NCBI RefSeq assembly: GCF_022811645.1
Contig: NZ_CP094534.1
Span: forward strand, 3,782,001-3,846,000
DNA: 64,000 nt
Reading direction: 5' to 3'
Origin: Hymenobacter monticola
Lineage (GTDB): Bacteria; Bacteroidota; Bacteroidia; Cytophagales; Hymenobacteraceae
The position numbers and the translations under genes are program-made. The notes under the pieces were generated by a model. That model had not been told where the DNA came from, ran no database searches, and saw only the letters and a program-made list of their open reading frames with translations. How positions within the stretch are numbered: position 1 is the stretch's first letter; each line of letters starts with the position of its first letter. This document shows, in pieces, positions 1-9,184 of the stretch.

Positions 1-854
1 GCGACAAAATCGGGGCCGGCCGCCAAGCGCAGTTGCTTGGCGTGGCGGGCAAAAGCGGCGGGTGTGGTGCCGCTGTAGCGTCTGAATTCCCGGCTCAGGT
101 GGGCCTGGTCGGCGTAGCCCAAATCGTGCGCCAAGCCGGCCAAAGAGGCATCGGGCTGCAGCCACAGCTGGTTGCGCACCTGCTCGAAGCGTATCAGCCC
201 CGACACGTCTTTCACGGTGTGGCCCGACGACTCCTTAAATTTTCGCTCCAGGGTGCGCACCGTGGCGTGCGCCGCTGCCGCTACCTCACTGACGGGCAAA
301 GTGCCTTTGGCCGCGCGCAGGGCTTTGCCCGCTTTGGTTAGCACGGTGTTGGCCCCAGCCACCGGCAAAGGCAGTTGCTCGAAATATTCGGCTGCTAAAG
401 CCAGGGCCTCGGTCACCCGGCCGGCTTGCAAACAGGCGGCCAGCGGGGCGTGCAGCTGCGCAATGGCATGTTCGAGGTGGCGCACGACGCCCGGCCCCGC
501 CGCCGGCAGTCCCAACAGCTCAAACACAGCCCAGGGAAAGCATTTGATGCCAATAATTTCCACCCGGCCGGCCGCGTGCAGCGTCACCGGCTGTCCCAGC
601 AGGCCCATCAGAAAAGGGGAGGGCAGGGGCTGCAGGCCGTCGAGGGTAGCGACGCTGCAGGCACTGCCAAAATGGAAAATGATTTCGGCGTAGCCGTCCG
701 GCAGCACCTCAAAGCCCATCGGCAGCTCGGCAAATTCGATGTGGTTGTGCCAAAAGCCTTTGATAGCAAAGCGTAACGGTTCGGGAACGTCGAAGGGCTG
801 GTACGGCATGGCGAAAGGTACTACCGGCCCGGCTTCATCGTCGCAGCCCACCAT
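1..854 (-). CDS. AraC-family transcriptional regulator, C-terminus cut by window edge
   Basis: The protein reads from an ATG at 854 (a second in-frame ATG is at 809) and runs off the left edge. The N-terminal half looks like the DUF6597-type ligand domain of many Bacteroidota AraC regulators, with stretches such as EVLPDGYAEIIFHFG. The C-terminal ~85 residues form the AraC double helix-turn-helix: RTLERKFKESSGHTVK, then LAHDLGYADQAHLSREFRRY and SGTTPAAF. It should bind DNA and regulate transcription; the target and inducer are not visible. No clear ribosome site separates the two starts. It is transcribed away from the S74-domain gene's 3' end, so the two share no promoter. Family assignment is firm; the extreme C-terminus is missing. 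Confidence 0.88.
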   Translation of the reverse strand, partial: MVGCDDEAGPVVPFAMPYQPFDVPEPLRFAIKGFWHNHIEFAELPMGFEVLPDGYAEIIFHFGSACSVATLDGLQPLPSPFLMGLLGQPVTLHAAGRVEIIGIKCFPWAVFELLGLPAAGPGVVRHLEHAIAQLHAPLAACLQAGRVTEALALAAEYFEQLPLPVAGANTVLTKAGKALRAAKGTLPVSEVAAAAHATVRTLERKFKESSGHTVKDVSGLIRFEQVRNQLWLQPDASLAGLAHDLGYADQAHLSREFRRYSGTTPAAFARHAKQLRLAAGPDFV

Positions 855-981
855 CGGCCAGCCGTTTGCGCCTGCGTTGCGCACCAAGTCCTTGAACCTG
901 CGCCTACGCTTCCCCACTCCCAACTCGCCGTCTTCATCACTGTCGACGCCTATTAGTTAGCGGACGGCCTTATGCAGGCGG

Positions 982-2769
982 CTAATGGCTGACCTGGGCA
1001 CGTGCGCCGCCCGCTTCCAGCGCCCGCAGGCGCTGCTCAAAGCTGCCGAGACTGGCCTGCTGCTGCTGCACCTGGGTTTCGAGCGTGGCGTTTTTGGCAG
1101 CCAACTCTTTCAATGCTTCGAGCAGGACGGGAGTGAGTTGGGCGTAGTTAACGCTTTTGTAGCCGGCTTCGTCGGTATACACCAACTCGGGGTACAACTT
1201 CTCCAGCTCCTGGGCTAGGAAGCCAATCTGCTCCTGCCCGGCCGCGCCGCCGTGCTGCACGCCCAGCGCGTTCCAGCGGTAGCGCACGCCGCGCAGTTGT
1301 TGCACGGCGGCCAGCGAGCCGGCCAATGGGCGCACCTGCTGCTTGAAGCGGGCGTCCGAGGTCAGGGTTACGCCGTTGGCCGTCACGGTGCCGCGCACCG
1401 TGGCCGAACCATTGGCGTTAAGGCGCAGGGCGTCCACCAGGGTGCCGTTGTTGGTGGTGCGAAACTGCAGGGCTAGGCTGGCGGTGGAGGGCGCAGGCAC
1501 GGTGGCCTGCACGTAGGCAGTGGCGTCGGTGGCGCTGTAGGGGGCCAGCAGCAGGCTGCCGGGCAGGTACAGGTTCTGGGAATTGCCGTTGGCGGGGTTG
1601 CCCACCAGGTAGCTGTCACCGGGGCCGGCCACATCGAGGGCGCCGCGCGCCGCGGCCGTGCCAATGCCCACGCGAATGCCCGAGCCACCGGTGAGCAGCA
1701 CGTTGGCGCCGGTTTGCGTCCAAGGCGGTGTGACGAAGGTGACCTGGCCGTCGGCCTGCTGCGTGAGCACCTGCCCCGGGTTGCCGGCCGTGGCGGGCAG
1801 CCCGTAGGCGCCGGCCGCGCGCTGCCCCAGAAACAGCACGGGCACGCCGTTGGTGGCGGAGGTGATGTTTGCGCCACAGGGACTGGCGCCCTGCCCGAAC
1901 CCGGTCACGAACGGTCCGCCGGGGGTGTAGCCGGTGCTAACCACCAGGTCGACGCCCACGGCGGCGGCGTTGCTCATGCACACGTCCACCAGCAGGTTGC
2001 TGGTGCCGTCCCACACAAAGGGCGTCGTGAACGGGTAGGTATTCAGCCCGAGCTGGGTGGTAACGTCGCCGGCGAACACCACCGGACCGGGGCTCGCGCC
2101 CTGGTAGGGTACGTCGGAGAGGGGTGTGTTGCCCAGACGAATGGTGAAGCCCGCGAAGGCCCCGGTGCTGTTTTTGGCCGTGACTGTGAAGCCCAGTGAG
2201 CTGATGGGGCCGGCCACCAGCCCGCTGGCCTGCATCCGGCTGGCCAACAGGATATACTGGCTGCGCCGGTTGATACCAGTTGCCGTGCTGTTGTAGGGCG
2301 TTGTAAAGGTGGTGGAAAGGAGCCGGTCGCCTAGCAGGGTGACGCCCACGGCGGTGCCCACCGGGCCGGTTCCCACCTGCGGGCCCGTGCCGGGCGCATA
2401 GGTCAGCGCGGAGCCGCTGTCGGCCAGGCGCAGCCACTTGGGGGCGGCGCCGGTGCCGGCGTTGTAGTAGAAGCCGGGCTGGCTGCCGGCCGCGGCCCCC
2501 GTAACGGGCGCATCGATTTGGTACACCAGCAGGCCGGGCGCGGGCGACGGCACTGTGCCCTGGCCCATGTCCAGGCGCTGGGCGGCCGTAAGGCGGGGCA
2601 GCAGGGCGCCCTTGTCGCTGCTCACCACGTCGAGGGCCGCGGACGCGTCAGGGGCGGTGGTGCCAATGCCCACACTGCCGGTCTGGGCGCGGGCCACCGG
2701 AGAAATTATGAGCATCAGGGCGGCTACTCCGGCCGCCCGGGCCCACTGGCATAAGTAAACAGTTCGCAT
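982..2769 (-). CDS. Secreted tail-fibre/S74 (endosialidase chaperone) domain protein
   Basis: 595 residues. Residues 1-28 are a signal peptide ending ARA-Q. The start of the mature protein (SVGIGTTAPDASAALDV) matches the repeat-rich N-terminus of Bacteroidota 'tail fiber domain' proteins. The middle is low-complexity Gly/Ala/Thr-rich beta structure. From about residue 471 comes an intramolecular chaperone of the peptidase S74 type (SDARFKQQVRPL, then IGFLAQELEKLYPELV and YKSVNYAQLTPVLLEAL), followed by a heptad-like coiled coil to the end. S74 domains trimerise and may cleave themselves off fibrous proteins. The signal peptide and absence of phage genes argue for a cell-surface protein rather than a phage fibre. 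Substrate unknown. Confidence 0.85.
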   Translation of the reverse strand: MRTVYLCQWARAAGVAALMLIISPVARAQTGSVGIGTTAPDASAALDVVSSDKGALLPRLTAAQRLDMGQGTVPSPAPGLLVYQIDAPVTGAAAGSQPGFYYNAGTGAAPKWLRLADSGSALTYAPGTGPQVGTGPVGTAVGVTLLGDRLLSTTFTTPYNSTATGINRRSQYILLASRMQASGLVAGPISSLGFTVTAKNSTGAFAGFTIRLGNTPLSDVPYQGASPGPVVFAGDVTTQLGLNTYPFTTPFVWDGTSNLLVDVCMSNAAAVGVDLVVSTGYTPGGPFVTGFGQGASPCGANITSATNGVPVLFLGQRAAGAYGLPATAGNPGQVLTQQADGQVTFVTPPWTQTGANVLLTGGSGIRVGIGTAAARGALDVAGPGDSYLVGNPANGNSQNLYLPGSLLLAPYSATDATAYVQATVPAPSTASLALQFRTTNNGTLVDALRLNANGSATVRGTVTANGVTLTSDARFKQQVRPLAGSLAAVQQLRGVRYRWNALGVQHGGAAGQEQIGFLAQELEKLYPELVYTDEAGYKSVNYAQLTPVLLEALKELAAKNATLETQVQQQQASLGSFEQRLRALEAGGARAQVSH

Positions 2770-3375
2770 GAGCTTCTAACACAACACGCGGCCCGGCACC
2801 GTACCAGGCAGCGTGTTAAAGATAGATGCAGGGAGGCGGGCCTTCCCGACCCAGAAGGGCCCTGACGGGCCATTCCGGGCTGTTTTGGGGGCTGGCCCAC
2901 ATACCGCCACGCGGCGTTGACTAGCCAGAAAATGACGTTCACTACGGCGGGGCCGTCGTTTGCATACATTCGGGGCGCGGCTGTGGGGCCGGGCAGCCCG
3001 CCGGAGCATGCCCCGGTTGGCAGCGGGGGCCATGCCTATACCCCCCCGGCTCCCGGGTAGCAGGAGCGACGGTAGTTGCCTACTCGCGGGCAAAGCTCAG
3101 AGCCCAGTGGCAGATTTCAGAAACGTACAGGAGCATAGGCGCGAAGCCAAGAAACGGGCGGGGCACAGCAGCGCGGGCGAACAGGGCGCGCCACGCGCCC
3201 TGTTCGCCCGGCGCCTCACCCAGGCCCCGAAGAAACGCTTGAAGCGCATTTTCCCCGGAGAGCAGACCCCGGTGCCATCAGAGGCGAGACCAGTGCCCCT
3301 TTCGCAAAGGGGAGTGGGGCGGGGGAGAGGGCATCCACCCACGGCCCGCGCACGTACCACCCCAAACTCCGCGCC
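2770..3375. other. Gene-poor intergenic stretch
   Basis: About 600 bp between a leftward and a rightward gene. Open frames here lack start context and protein-like composition. Apart from the hairpin at 3174-3210, no gene, RNA or clear promoter is seen. Confidence 0.6.
3174..3210. repeat. Perfect 17-bp hairpin, 3-nt loop
   Basis: Arms 3174-3190 and 3194-3210 are exact reverse complements (core GGGCGAACAGGGCGCG) around the loop CCA. There is no T-run, so it is not a typical intrinsic terminator. It lies about 165 bp upstream of the DUF4112 gene and could act in its leader or as a cruciform. Confidence 0.7.
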
Positions 3376-3870
3376 ATGGCCTTTCCTCCCACCGCTTCCA
3401 CTTCGGCTGCCCCCGCCTCCTTCGATGCCGACGAGCGCCTGCGCTGGGTCGAGCGCGTGGCCCGGCTCATGGACAGCCAGTTCCGGCTGCCCGGCACCCG
3501 CTTCCGCTTCGGCCTCGACCCGGTGCTGGGTTTGCTGCCCATCGTGGGCGACTTGGGCACCACCGCCGTGTCGGCGGCGCTGCTGCTCACCATGTTCCGG
3601 CACGGCGCCAGCGGGGCCGTGGTGGTGCGTATGGCCCTCAACATCCTGCTCGATACCGTGGTGGGCGGTATCCCCATTATCGGCAACGTGTTCGACTTCG
3701 CCTACAAAAGCAACGAGCGCAACGTGGCCCTGCTGCGCCGCCACTACGCCGAAGGCCGGCACACGGGCAGCGGCAAGGGGCTGTTGCTGCTGTTCACGGC
3801 CGGGCTGCTGGCGCTGGTGGGCTGGGGCAGCTACGTGCTGCTGCGTTGGGGCTGGCAGCAGTTCAATTGA
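3376..3870 (+). CDS. DUF4112 domain membrane protein
   Basis: 164 residues. The block ERVARLMDSQFRLPGTRFRF followed by GLDPVLGLLPIVGDLGTTAV is the DUF4112 signature: a short conserved N-terminal motif, then hydrophobic segments around residues 55-75 and 85-110, and a last membrane helix at about 140-158. The function of the family is not known; it is predicted to sit in the inner membrane. The ATG at 3376 follows a GC-rich leader without an obvious Shine-Dalgarno sequence, as usual in Bacteroidota. It is followed 17 bp downstream by an inverted repeat. Confidence 0.85.
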   Translation: MAFPPTASTSAAPASFDADERLRWVERVARLMDSQFRLPGTRFRFGLDPVLGLLPIVGDLGTTAVSAALLLTMFRHGASGAVVVRMALNILLDTVVGGIPIIGNVFDFAYKSNERNVALLRRHYAEGRHTGSGKGLLLLFTAGLLALVGWGSYVLLRWGWQQFN

Positions 3871-3886
3871 GTAGAACGCCAAAGCT

Positions 3887-3979
3887 CCTGTCATCCTGAG
3901 CGCCGCGAAAGACCTTTTCATGGCTGAACAATGGACGTTCAAACGTCAGAAGGTCCTTCGCGGCGCTCAGGATGACAGG
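3887..3979. repeat. Dispersed inverted repeat, family A copy 1
   Basis: Arms 3887-3916 and 3950-3979 are near-perfect reverse complements built on CTGTCATCCTGAGCG. A second copy with the same arms is at 9185-9287. It lies between the convergent DUF4112 and M14 peptidase genes and could act as a bidirectional terminator. Confidence 0.85.
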
Positions 3980-4010
3980 CACCCACATTCTTAACGATTA
4001 GTTGAATTTC

Positions 4011-5768
4011 CTATAGTTTGCCCTGTCCCAGCCAGCGCGCCACCGGGTAGCGGTTGTGGCCGGGCTCGTGGTAGGGCGAGTTCAAGTACACCCATTCGAG
4101 CTGGGCGCGGCCGTTGGCAGCGAAAGCGGGGTTGTCGTGCTTGAGCTTTTCCAGCCGTTCGCGCAGGGCGGGTTCGCGGCGCAGCAGGTCGGCGGCCAGG
4201 TCTTCGAACACGTAGTCGGAGAAATGTTCTTTTTGCTGCAACACGCTGTCGAAGAAGCCCCAGGCGAAAAAGGAATCGGTGGCCTGCGGCTCCAGCGCTT
4301 CCATCAGGTAGCGTAGGGGGGCGCCTTCTTTCAGGTACACCACCAAGTCGCCGGCGTGGTAGGCGGCGGTTTCCCGCACCGTGCGCAAACTCACCTGGCT
4401 GTGCACGTAGTGACCTTCGAAGGGCTTGGGTGTGGTTTTGTAATCTTCGAAATAATAGCTTTCTACGGGCGCGGTCACCTCGCGCGTCAGCGGTTCCAGG
4501 GTGGCGCCGTTGCGGCGCAGGAGGTCGGCCACTTCCACCCAGGCTTTGGGGATGATGTAGGCCGTGGGCCGCGTGGCCGTGGTAGTGGCCTTGAAGGTGT
4601 TGAAGTACTTCACGGGCCGGGTGAAGGGCGCGGCGCGGTCGTAGTACAGGCGCGGCTGGCCGCTCACGTCACTGGGCTTCATGCGGCCCTCGTAGCCGCG
4701 AAACTGCACGGTTTCGTGCTGGCTCTCATCCAGCGTCCAAGTGAGGGGGAAAGTGGTTTGGGCCACCATGTCGGCGGCGGCCTGGGCCCGGGCGGCGGCC
4801 AGGGCGGGCGCCTGCGCGTCCACGGTTTCGAGCACGGTCTTCAGAAAGTCATAGGTCGAGTGCACGCGGGGCGCATAGGCCTTCAGCATGTGCGTTTCGG
4901 GCATGAAGCCGATGGTGTTGAACAGCGCCGCGTAGCCCGTGGAGTAGCGCGGAGACTCCAGAAACGCCTGCAGGCCGCTCTCGGGCGTCTGGCCCTCAAA
5001 GTCCACGTAGGGCGTCATCGGCCACTTTTTCTGCTCCATGCTCTTGTAGAGCGCCGGCAGCATTTGCCCTTGCAGGTAGCTGCCCAGCGCGGGCGCCAGC
5101 TTGCTGTGCTGGGTGGCAATGAGCGTCATGGTGTACTGGTAATCAGCACCGTTGGAAGTATGCGTTTCCACGAATACATCGGGCTGCCACTTCTGAAATA
5201 GCTGGGCAAACGAGCGGGCATTGCGCGACTCCTGCTTAATGTAGTCGCGGTTTAAATCGAGGTGGCGCGCGTTGCCCCGGAAGCCGTAGGCGGCTGGCCC
5301 GTTCTGGTTCACGCGCGTGGTCGAGTTGCGGTTTAGCATCCCGTCGATGTTATACACCGGCACCAGCACAATGGTGACTTTGTCGAGCAGCTTGAGCAGG
5401 ACCTTATGTTGCAGAAGGTCGCGGGTCAGCATCATGCTGGCGTCGATGCCCTCGGGTTCGCCGGGGTGGATGCCGTTCTGAATGAACAGGATGCGCCGGT
5501 TTTTGCGGCGAGTGCTGGCTGGGTCGGCGTCGCCGTCGGCGCTCAGTACCACTTCGTGCAGGGGCTGGCCGGCATCGGTGGGGCCGGCCTCGGCCAGGTG
5601 CAGGTGCGCCGGGTAGGCCGCGGCCAGTTTCCGGTAGTAGGCCACGCACTCGGCGTAGGTGGCCGTGGTGTTGCCGGCCGGGTCGTTTTCGAAAGGCGTG
5701 CGCCAGGCGGGGGCCGGGGCAGGAGTGGAGGCGAGGGACATCAGCGAAGCAAGCAGCAGGGTGAACAT
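4011..5768 (-). CDS. M14 family zinc carboxypeptidase, secreted
   Basis: 585 residues from the ATG at 5768, which opens a signal peptide (MFTLLLASLMSLASTPA). The HPGEPEG motif at about residues 101-107 gives the His and Glu zinc ligands of M14 carboxypeptidases, and THTSNGADYQ about 100 residues later fits the third ligand. The rest is a long C-terminal region as in large Bacteroidota M14 proteins. It should release C-terminal residues from peptides outside the cytoplasm. The frame stays open upstream to 5873, but that extension is translated from the inverted repeat at 5832-5914, so 5768 is preferred. Confidence 0.88.
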   Translation of the reverse strand: MFTLLLASLMSLASTPAPAPAWRTPFENDPAGNTTATYAECVAYYRKLAAAYPAHLHLAEAGPTDAGQPLHEVVLSADGDADPASTRRKNRRILFIQNGIHPGEPEGIDASMMLTRDLLQHKVLLKLLDKVTIVLVPVYNIDGMLNRNSTTRVNQNGPAAYGFRGNARHLDLNRDYIKQESRNARSFAQLFQKWQPDVFVETHTSNGADYQYTMTLIATQHSKLAPALGSYLQGQMLPALYKSMEQKKWPMTPYVDFEGQTPESGLQAFLESPRYSTGYAALFNTIGFMPETHMLKAYAPRVHSTYDFLKTVLETVDAQAPALAAARAQAAADMVAQTTFPLTWTLDESQHETVQFRGYEGRMKPSDVSGQPRLYYDRAAPFTRPVKYFNTFKATTTATRPTAYIIPKAWVEVADLLRRNGATLEPLTREVTAPVESYYFEDYKTTPKPFEGHYVHSQVSLRTVRETAAYHAGDLVVYLKEGAPLRYLMEALEPQATDSFFAWGFFDSVLQQKEHFSDYVFEDLAADLLRREPALRERLEKLKHDNPAFAANGRAQLEWVYLNSPYHEPGHNRYPVARWLGQGKL

Positions 5769-5831
5769 GATTGCAAAGGAACGACGCACCCGCTTTCGGC
5801 CTGCCCAGAGCCGTTTCGGAGCCGCTGCATA

Positions 5832-5914
5832 GTAGCGCGAACTTTGTAGTTCGCGTGCCCCGCGCCGTTGCAACGATTATCGTTCTGCCACGCGAACTAC
5901 AAAGTTCGCGCTAC
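5832..5914. repeat. Dispersed inverted repeat, family B
   Basis: Arms 5832-5857 and 5889-5914 are 26-bp perfect reverse complements. Each arm is itself nearly palindromic (CGCGAAC-TTTGTA-GTTCGCG), so several alternative hairpins can form. It lies between DoxX and the M14 peptidase gene. Confidence 0.85.
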
Positions 5915-5924
5915 TGTGGCCTCG

Positions 5925-6350
5925 CTACCAGCGGCGTCCGCCAAACAGCTTCTCGTCGAGGCTGTAGCGCCCCGGCCCCACTAGCAGCAGCCCGGCAAAG
6001 AGCAGCGCCGATTCCAGCGCGTGGGCGTAGCCGTTGAAGCCGTCGCCGCTGCTCAGGTGCATCACCGTGGCCATTATCATGGTGAAGAGCAGGGCCGGCA
6101 CGGCCAGGCGCCACAGCAGCCCCAGCGCCAGCAGCGCCCCGCCCCCAAATTCGGCCAGCGCCGCCAAAAAGCCCCAGAACGCGGGCGCGAAGTTCAGCCC
6201 TACTTTGGCCATCACGCCGCCCACCCCGGCCCAGGCCTCGGGGCCGCCCGCCAGCTTGGGGTAGCCGTGCGCCATAAACATGAGGCCGATGCCCACGCGA
6301 ATAATCAGCAGGCCGAGGTCGTGGGCGGGGTAGCGGTTGGAAAGGAACAT
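5925..6350 (-). CDS. DoxX family membrane protein
   Basis: 141 residues from ATG 6350 (an upstream TTG at 6374 is possible but less likely). Four hydrophobic helices are visible, with the family's first-helix pattern LLIIRVGIGLMFMAHGYPKL and the second block AALAEFGGGALLALGLLWRL. DoxX proteins are small inner-membrane proteins; related members take part in thiosulfate oxidation or redox protection, but most have no assigned role. It is transcribed leftward, divergent from surE. Confidence 0.87.
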   Translation of the reverse strand: MFLSNRYPAHDLGLLIIRVGIGLMFMAHGYPKLAGGPEAWAGVGGVMAKVGLNFAPAFWGFLAALAEFGGGALLALGLLWRLAVPALLFTMIMATVMHLSSGDGFNGYAHALESALLFAGLLLVGPGRYSLDEKLFGGRRW

Positions 6351-6471
6351 GAGGCCGAGGGATAAGTGAAGCAAGGCCGCAAATAACGAAGCTCAGCCGT
6401 AAACTAAAACCACCCGCCCCGGCCGCCCGTTACCTTCGCAGCCGGTCATTTTCCAACCCTCAACTCTTCTC

Positions 6472-7332
6472 ATGGCAGCATCCCGCCCCCTTATTCTGGT
6501 TTCCAACGACGACGGCATCACCGCCCCCGGCATCCGCTGCCTCGTCGAAATTGTGCACGCACTCGGGGCCGAAGTGGTGGTGGTAGCGCCCGATTCGCCG
6601 CAGTCGGGCATGGGCCACGCCATCACCATCGGCCACCCCATGCGCCTCACCGAAAACCCCATTTTCGGCCCCGACGTGCAAGCTTACGAGTGCTCCGGCA
6701 CGCCCGCCGACTGCGTAAAAATCGCCAAGCACTACGTGCTCAAAGACCGCACCCCCGACTTGGTGGTGTCCGGCATTAACCACGGCTCCAACTCGTCGGT
6801 GAACGTGCTTTACTCCGGCACCATGTCGGCGGCCATCGAGGCCGCTATTGAAGGGCTGCCCGCCGTAGGCTTCTCGCTGTGCGACTATGGTCCGAAAGCG
6901 GATTTCTCGCACGTCACCGAATGGGTGCGCCAGGTGTGCCAGCACGCTTTGGCCCACGGCATTCCCACCGGTACGGCGCTGAACGTCAACATTCCCAAGA
7001 AGTCCGACACCCCCATTGCCGGCCTGCGCCTGGCCCGCCAAGCCCGCGCCAAGTGGCAGGAGGAGTTCGACCGCCGCCTCGACCCTTACCAGCGCCCCTA
7101 TTTCTGGCTGCGCGGCGAATTCGTGAACTTTGACACCGGCACCGACACCGACGAGTGGGCCTTGGCCCACAACTACGTGTCGGTGGTGCCCTGCCAGTTC
7201 GACCTCACCGCCGCCCACGGCCTGGCCCACCTCAGCCAGCAATGGCAGTTGCCCCTGCCCGACGCCAGCGACGCCGTGACGCCGCCGCAGCCGATAGCGC
7301 CGGAAGACTACGGCGTTGCTAATCAACATTAA
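6472..7332 (+). CDS. surE: 5'-nucleotidase SurE
   Basis: 286 residues. The N-terminus reads LVSNDDGITAPGI (Asn12-Asp13-Asp14), the metal-binding motif of SurE. Later blocks are VVAPDSPQSGMGHAIT, SGTPADCVKIA and VSGINHGSNSSVNVLYSGTMSAA, all in family order. SurE removes phosphate from nucleoside 5'- and 3'-monophosphates and short polyphosphate, with a metal at the Asp pair. A TACCTTCG box at 6431-6438 could be its -7 element. It ends just before an inverted repeat and a strong terminator. Confidence 0.96.
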   Translation: MAASRPLILVSNDDGITAPGIRCLVEIVHALGAEVVVVAPDSPQSGMGHAITIGHPMRLTENPIFGPDVQAYECSGTPADCVKIAKHYVLKDRTPDLVVSGINHGSNSSVNVLYSGTMSAAIEAAIEGLPAVGFSLCDYGPKADFSHVTEWVRQVCQHALAHGIPTGTALNVNIPKKSDTPIAGLRLARQARAKWQEEFDRRLDPYQRPYFWLRGEFVNFDTGTDTDEWALAHNYVSVVPCQFDLTAAHGLAHLSQQWQLPLPDASDAVTPPQPIAPEDYGVANQH

Positions 7333-7350
7333 AGGTTAAGTAGCGCGACT

Positions 7351-7423
7351 GTAGTGTGGACTCTGCGAGTCCGCGCTTTGCTAGGATGTTCGCCCAGGCG
7401 CGGACTCGCAGCGTCCACGCTAC
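7351..7423. repeat. Dispersed inverted repeat, family C copy 1
   Basis: The left arm (7351-7378) and the right arm ending at 7423 pair imperfectly around GTGGACTCTGCGAGTCCGCG. The same repeat occurs at 48942-49028. It lies 18 bp downstream of the surE stop. Confidence 0.8.
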
Positions 7424-7455
7424 AAACCGTACTTCGCGTCGGCCCGGTCATTTAC

Positions 7456-7491
7456 AAAAAAGCCCTCGCATGCACAATGCGGGGGCTTTTT
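7456..7491. terminator. Bidirectional intrinsic terminator
   Basis: Stem AGCCCTCGCAT (7461-7471) pairs with ATGCGGGGGCT (7477-7487), with one G-T pair. It is flanked by AAAAA on the left and TTTTT on the right, so it can stop surE and the opposing operon. Confidence 0.85.
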
Positions 7492-7510
7492 CGTGGAGAA
7501 ATTTAGAGGG

Positions 7511-7732
7511 TCACCGTACCTTGGCCATCCGGTGCCGGGCAGTCGGCCGGGGCAAGGTTCGCACTAGTTTGGGCGGCGGCAAAAGGTCGGGGGCCTTGCG
7601 CACGACCACGGGCGCCGCCAGCGGGCCGGCTGCGGGGAGGGCGGCACGGTGCAGCGCCACCACTTCGGCGCCCACCGCGGCTGCCAGCACCAGCAGCAAG
7701 CCCGGAACGAGGATTTTCAACAGAATACGCAC
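7511..7732 (-). CDS. Small single-pass membrane protein, unknown
   Basis: 73 residues: start MRILLKILVPGLLLVLAAAV, a membrane helix at 5-22, then a Pro/Ala-rich tail ending in basic residues. It begins 24 bp after the histidine kinase stop on the same strand, so it is probably the third gene of the two-component operon and could be an accessory or sensor-interacting protein. Another frame covers the same end of the region, but it lacks a start near here. No family recognised. Confidence 0.5.
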   Translation of the reverse strand: MRILLKILVPGLLLVLAAAVGAEVVALHRAALPAAGPLAAPVVVRKAPDLLPPPKLVRTLPRPTARHRMAKVR

Positions 7733-7756
7733 GGGAGTTTGAATTACTCCCGAAAG

Positions 7757-9148
7757 TTATTTCTGGGCCAATGAAGGGGGCATGAAACCTGAGGCCGGGC
7801 TCACGTTGGGCCCAAAATCCAGCACGAAAGCCGTGCCCTGGCCCACCGTCGATTCGGCCTTTAGTTCGGCGCCGTGGAAGCCGGCAATGGTTTGGGCAAT
7901 GGGCAGGCCCAGGCCGTAGCCCTCGGGCGAGCCCGGCGCGTTGGAGTTGAAGCGCCGGAACCGGTCGAACAGATAGGGAATGTTTTCGGCCGCGATGCCG
8001 GGGCCGCTGTCCTCCACCCGCAGGGTGTAGCAACCGCCCGGCGCGGGCCGGCCCAGCACCCGGATGCGGCCGCCCTCGTGGTTGTACTTGATGGCGTTGC
8101 TGAGCAGGTTGCGCAGCAGCGTGTGCATCAGGCTGGCGTTGGCATGGGGGCGCACGTCGTTGCCGGCAATGTCCACTTCCAGGGCGATGTCGCGCTGTTG
8201 GCGGCGGTCGTCCAGCTCCTCGGCCACGTCGGCCACTACATCGGAGAGGCGCACCGATTCTTCGCGCAGGTACTGCTCGTTTTCAATGTTGGCGATGAGC
8301 AGCAGGGTGCGCACGGTGTTGCGCAGGCGGTGCAGCGTGCGCTGCGATTCCACAATCTGCTGGGCGTTCTGCTCGGGCAGGGTGGGGTCCTGCAGCATGT
8401 TTTCGAAGCGCGACTGCAGGATGCTGACCGGCGTAAGCAGCTCGTGGCTCACGTTGCTCATGAACTCCCGCTCCTTGGCAAAGGCCGACTGCACCTGCCG
8501 CATCAGCGCATTCAGCCGGTCATCAAGCCGCCGGAAGTCGGTGGTTTGCGTGTCAATGACGTCGAAATTGAAGTCCGACGGCTGACGGATGCCGCGCAGC
8601 TTGCGCACCGTCAGCTCGCGCAGCGGCCCCAGCAGGTAGTGGGCCACCGCCGCGTCGCTCACCACCGTGAGCAGCGAGGCCGCCACCAGCACCCACAGCG
8701 CCAGCTGCCGCAGCGTGGCCGTGAGCAGTTCCACCGTTTCGAGCGACGACCCGATTTCGAGCCGAAACGCGCGTTGGTGCAGCCCGCCTGCCAGCAGCGC
8801 AAAGCTCAAAATCCGGAAGTCCTCCACCTGCTGGTCTACCTGCCGGGGCTCCTCAAATATGCGCTCTGCCGGCAGCGGCGTCCCTTCCGGCAGCGGGGTC
8901 AGCGTGATGTATTCCTGCTTGAAAATGTTGTAGTCGGCGTAGGTTTCGGCCCGCTCGCCGCGCTCGAAAGCCTGCAGGCCGTCGCGGGCAATGAGGCCCT
9001 GCACCAGCCGCTTCTTCTCGCGCAGGTGCGCATCGGTGTGGGCCACGGCCACCTGCTGCACAATGGGCGGAATGACCAAGGCCCCCAGCAGCACCAGCAG
9101 CAGCTTCGACACAGCGTTGGAAATGGCGAGTTTGGCTTCGAGGCGCAT
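7757..9148 (-). CDS. Sensor histidine kinase
   Basis: 463 residues from ATG 9148. A membrane helix near the N-terminus (LLLVLLGALVIPPIV), an extracytoplasmic region of about 100 residues and a second helix (WVLVAASLLTVVS) precede the HisKA box SHELLTPVSIL, with phospho-acceptor His235. The ATPase part shows NLLSNAIKYN, EDSGPGIA and GYGLGLPIAQ. The H-box has Leu where SHELRTP usually has Arg. It pairs with the response regulator just upstream. Upstream in-frame codons to 9220 translate the inverted repeat at 9185-9287 and are not considered part of the protein. Confidence 0.93.
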   Translation of the reverse strand: MRLEAKLAISNAVSKLLLVLLGALVIPPIVQQVAVAHTDAHLREKKRLVQGLIARDGLQAFERGERAETYADYNIFKQEYITLTPLPEGTPLPAERIFEEPRQVDQQVEDFRILSFALLAGGLHQRAFRLEIGSSLETVELLTATLRQLALWVLVAASLLTVVSDAAVAHYLLGPLRELTVRKLRGIRQPSDFNFDVIDTQTTDFRRLDDRLNALMRQVQSAFAKEREFMSNVSHELLTPVSILQSRFENMLQDPTLPEQNAQQIVESQRTLHRLRNTVRTLLLIANIENEQYLREESVRLSDVVADVAEELDDRRQQRDIALEVDIAGNDVRPHANASLMHTLLRNLLSNAIKYNHEGGRIRVLGRPAPGGCYTLRVEDSGPGIAAENIPYLFDRFRRFNSNAPGSPEGYGLGLPIAQTIAGFHGAELKAESTVGQGTAFVLDFGPNVSPASGFMPPSLAQK

Positions 9149-9184
9149 GCTGGGTGGGGTGGAGTTTAAGTAAATGCAAAAGGC

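Noticed and set aside
982..2769. Prophage tail-fibre gene
   Set aside because: S74 domain is present, but the protein has a signal peptide and no phage genes surround it.
5769..5873. N-terminal extension of the M14 peptidase
   Set aside because: Translated from an inverted repeat and precedes a proper signal peptide at 5768.
7503..8033. Alternative 176-codon frame overlapping the small membrane protein and kinase
   Set aside because: Arg/Gly/Ala-rich, mostly inside the kinase gene in the wrong frame.
7874..9169. Long open frame on the plus strand opposite the histidine kinase (431 codons)
   Set aside because: High-GC shadow; composition is unlike a protein and the minus-strand kinase has all family motifs.
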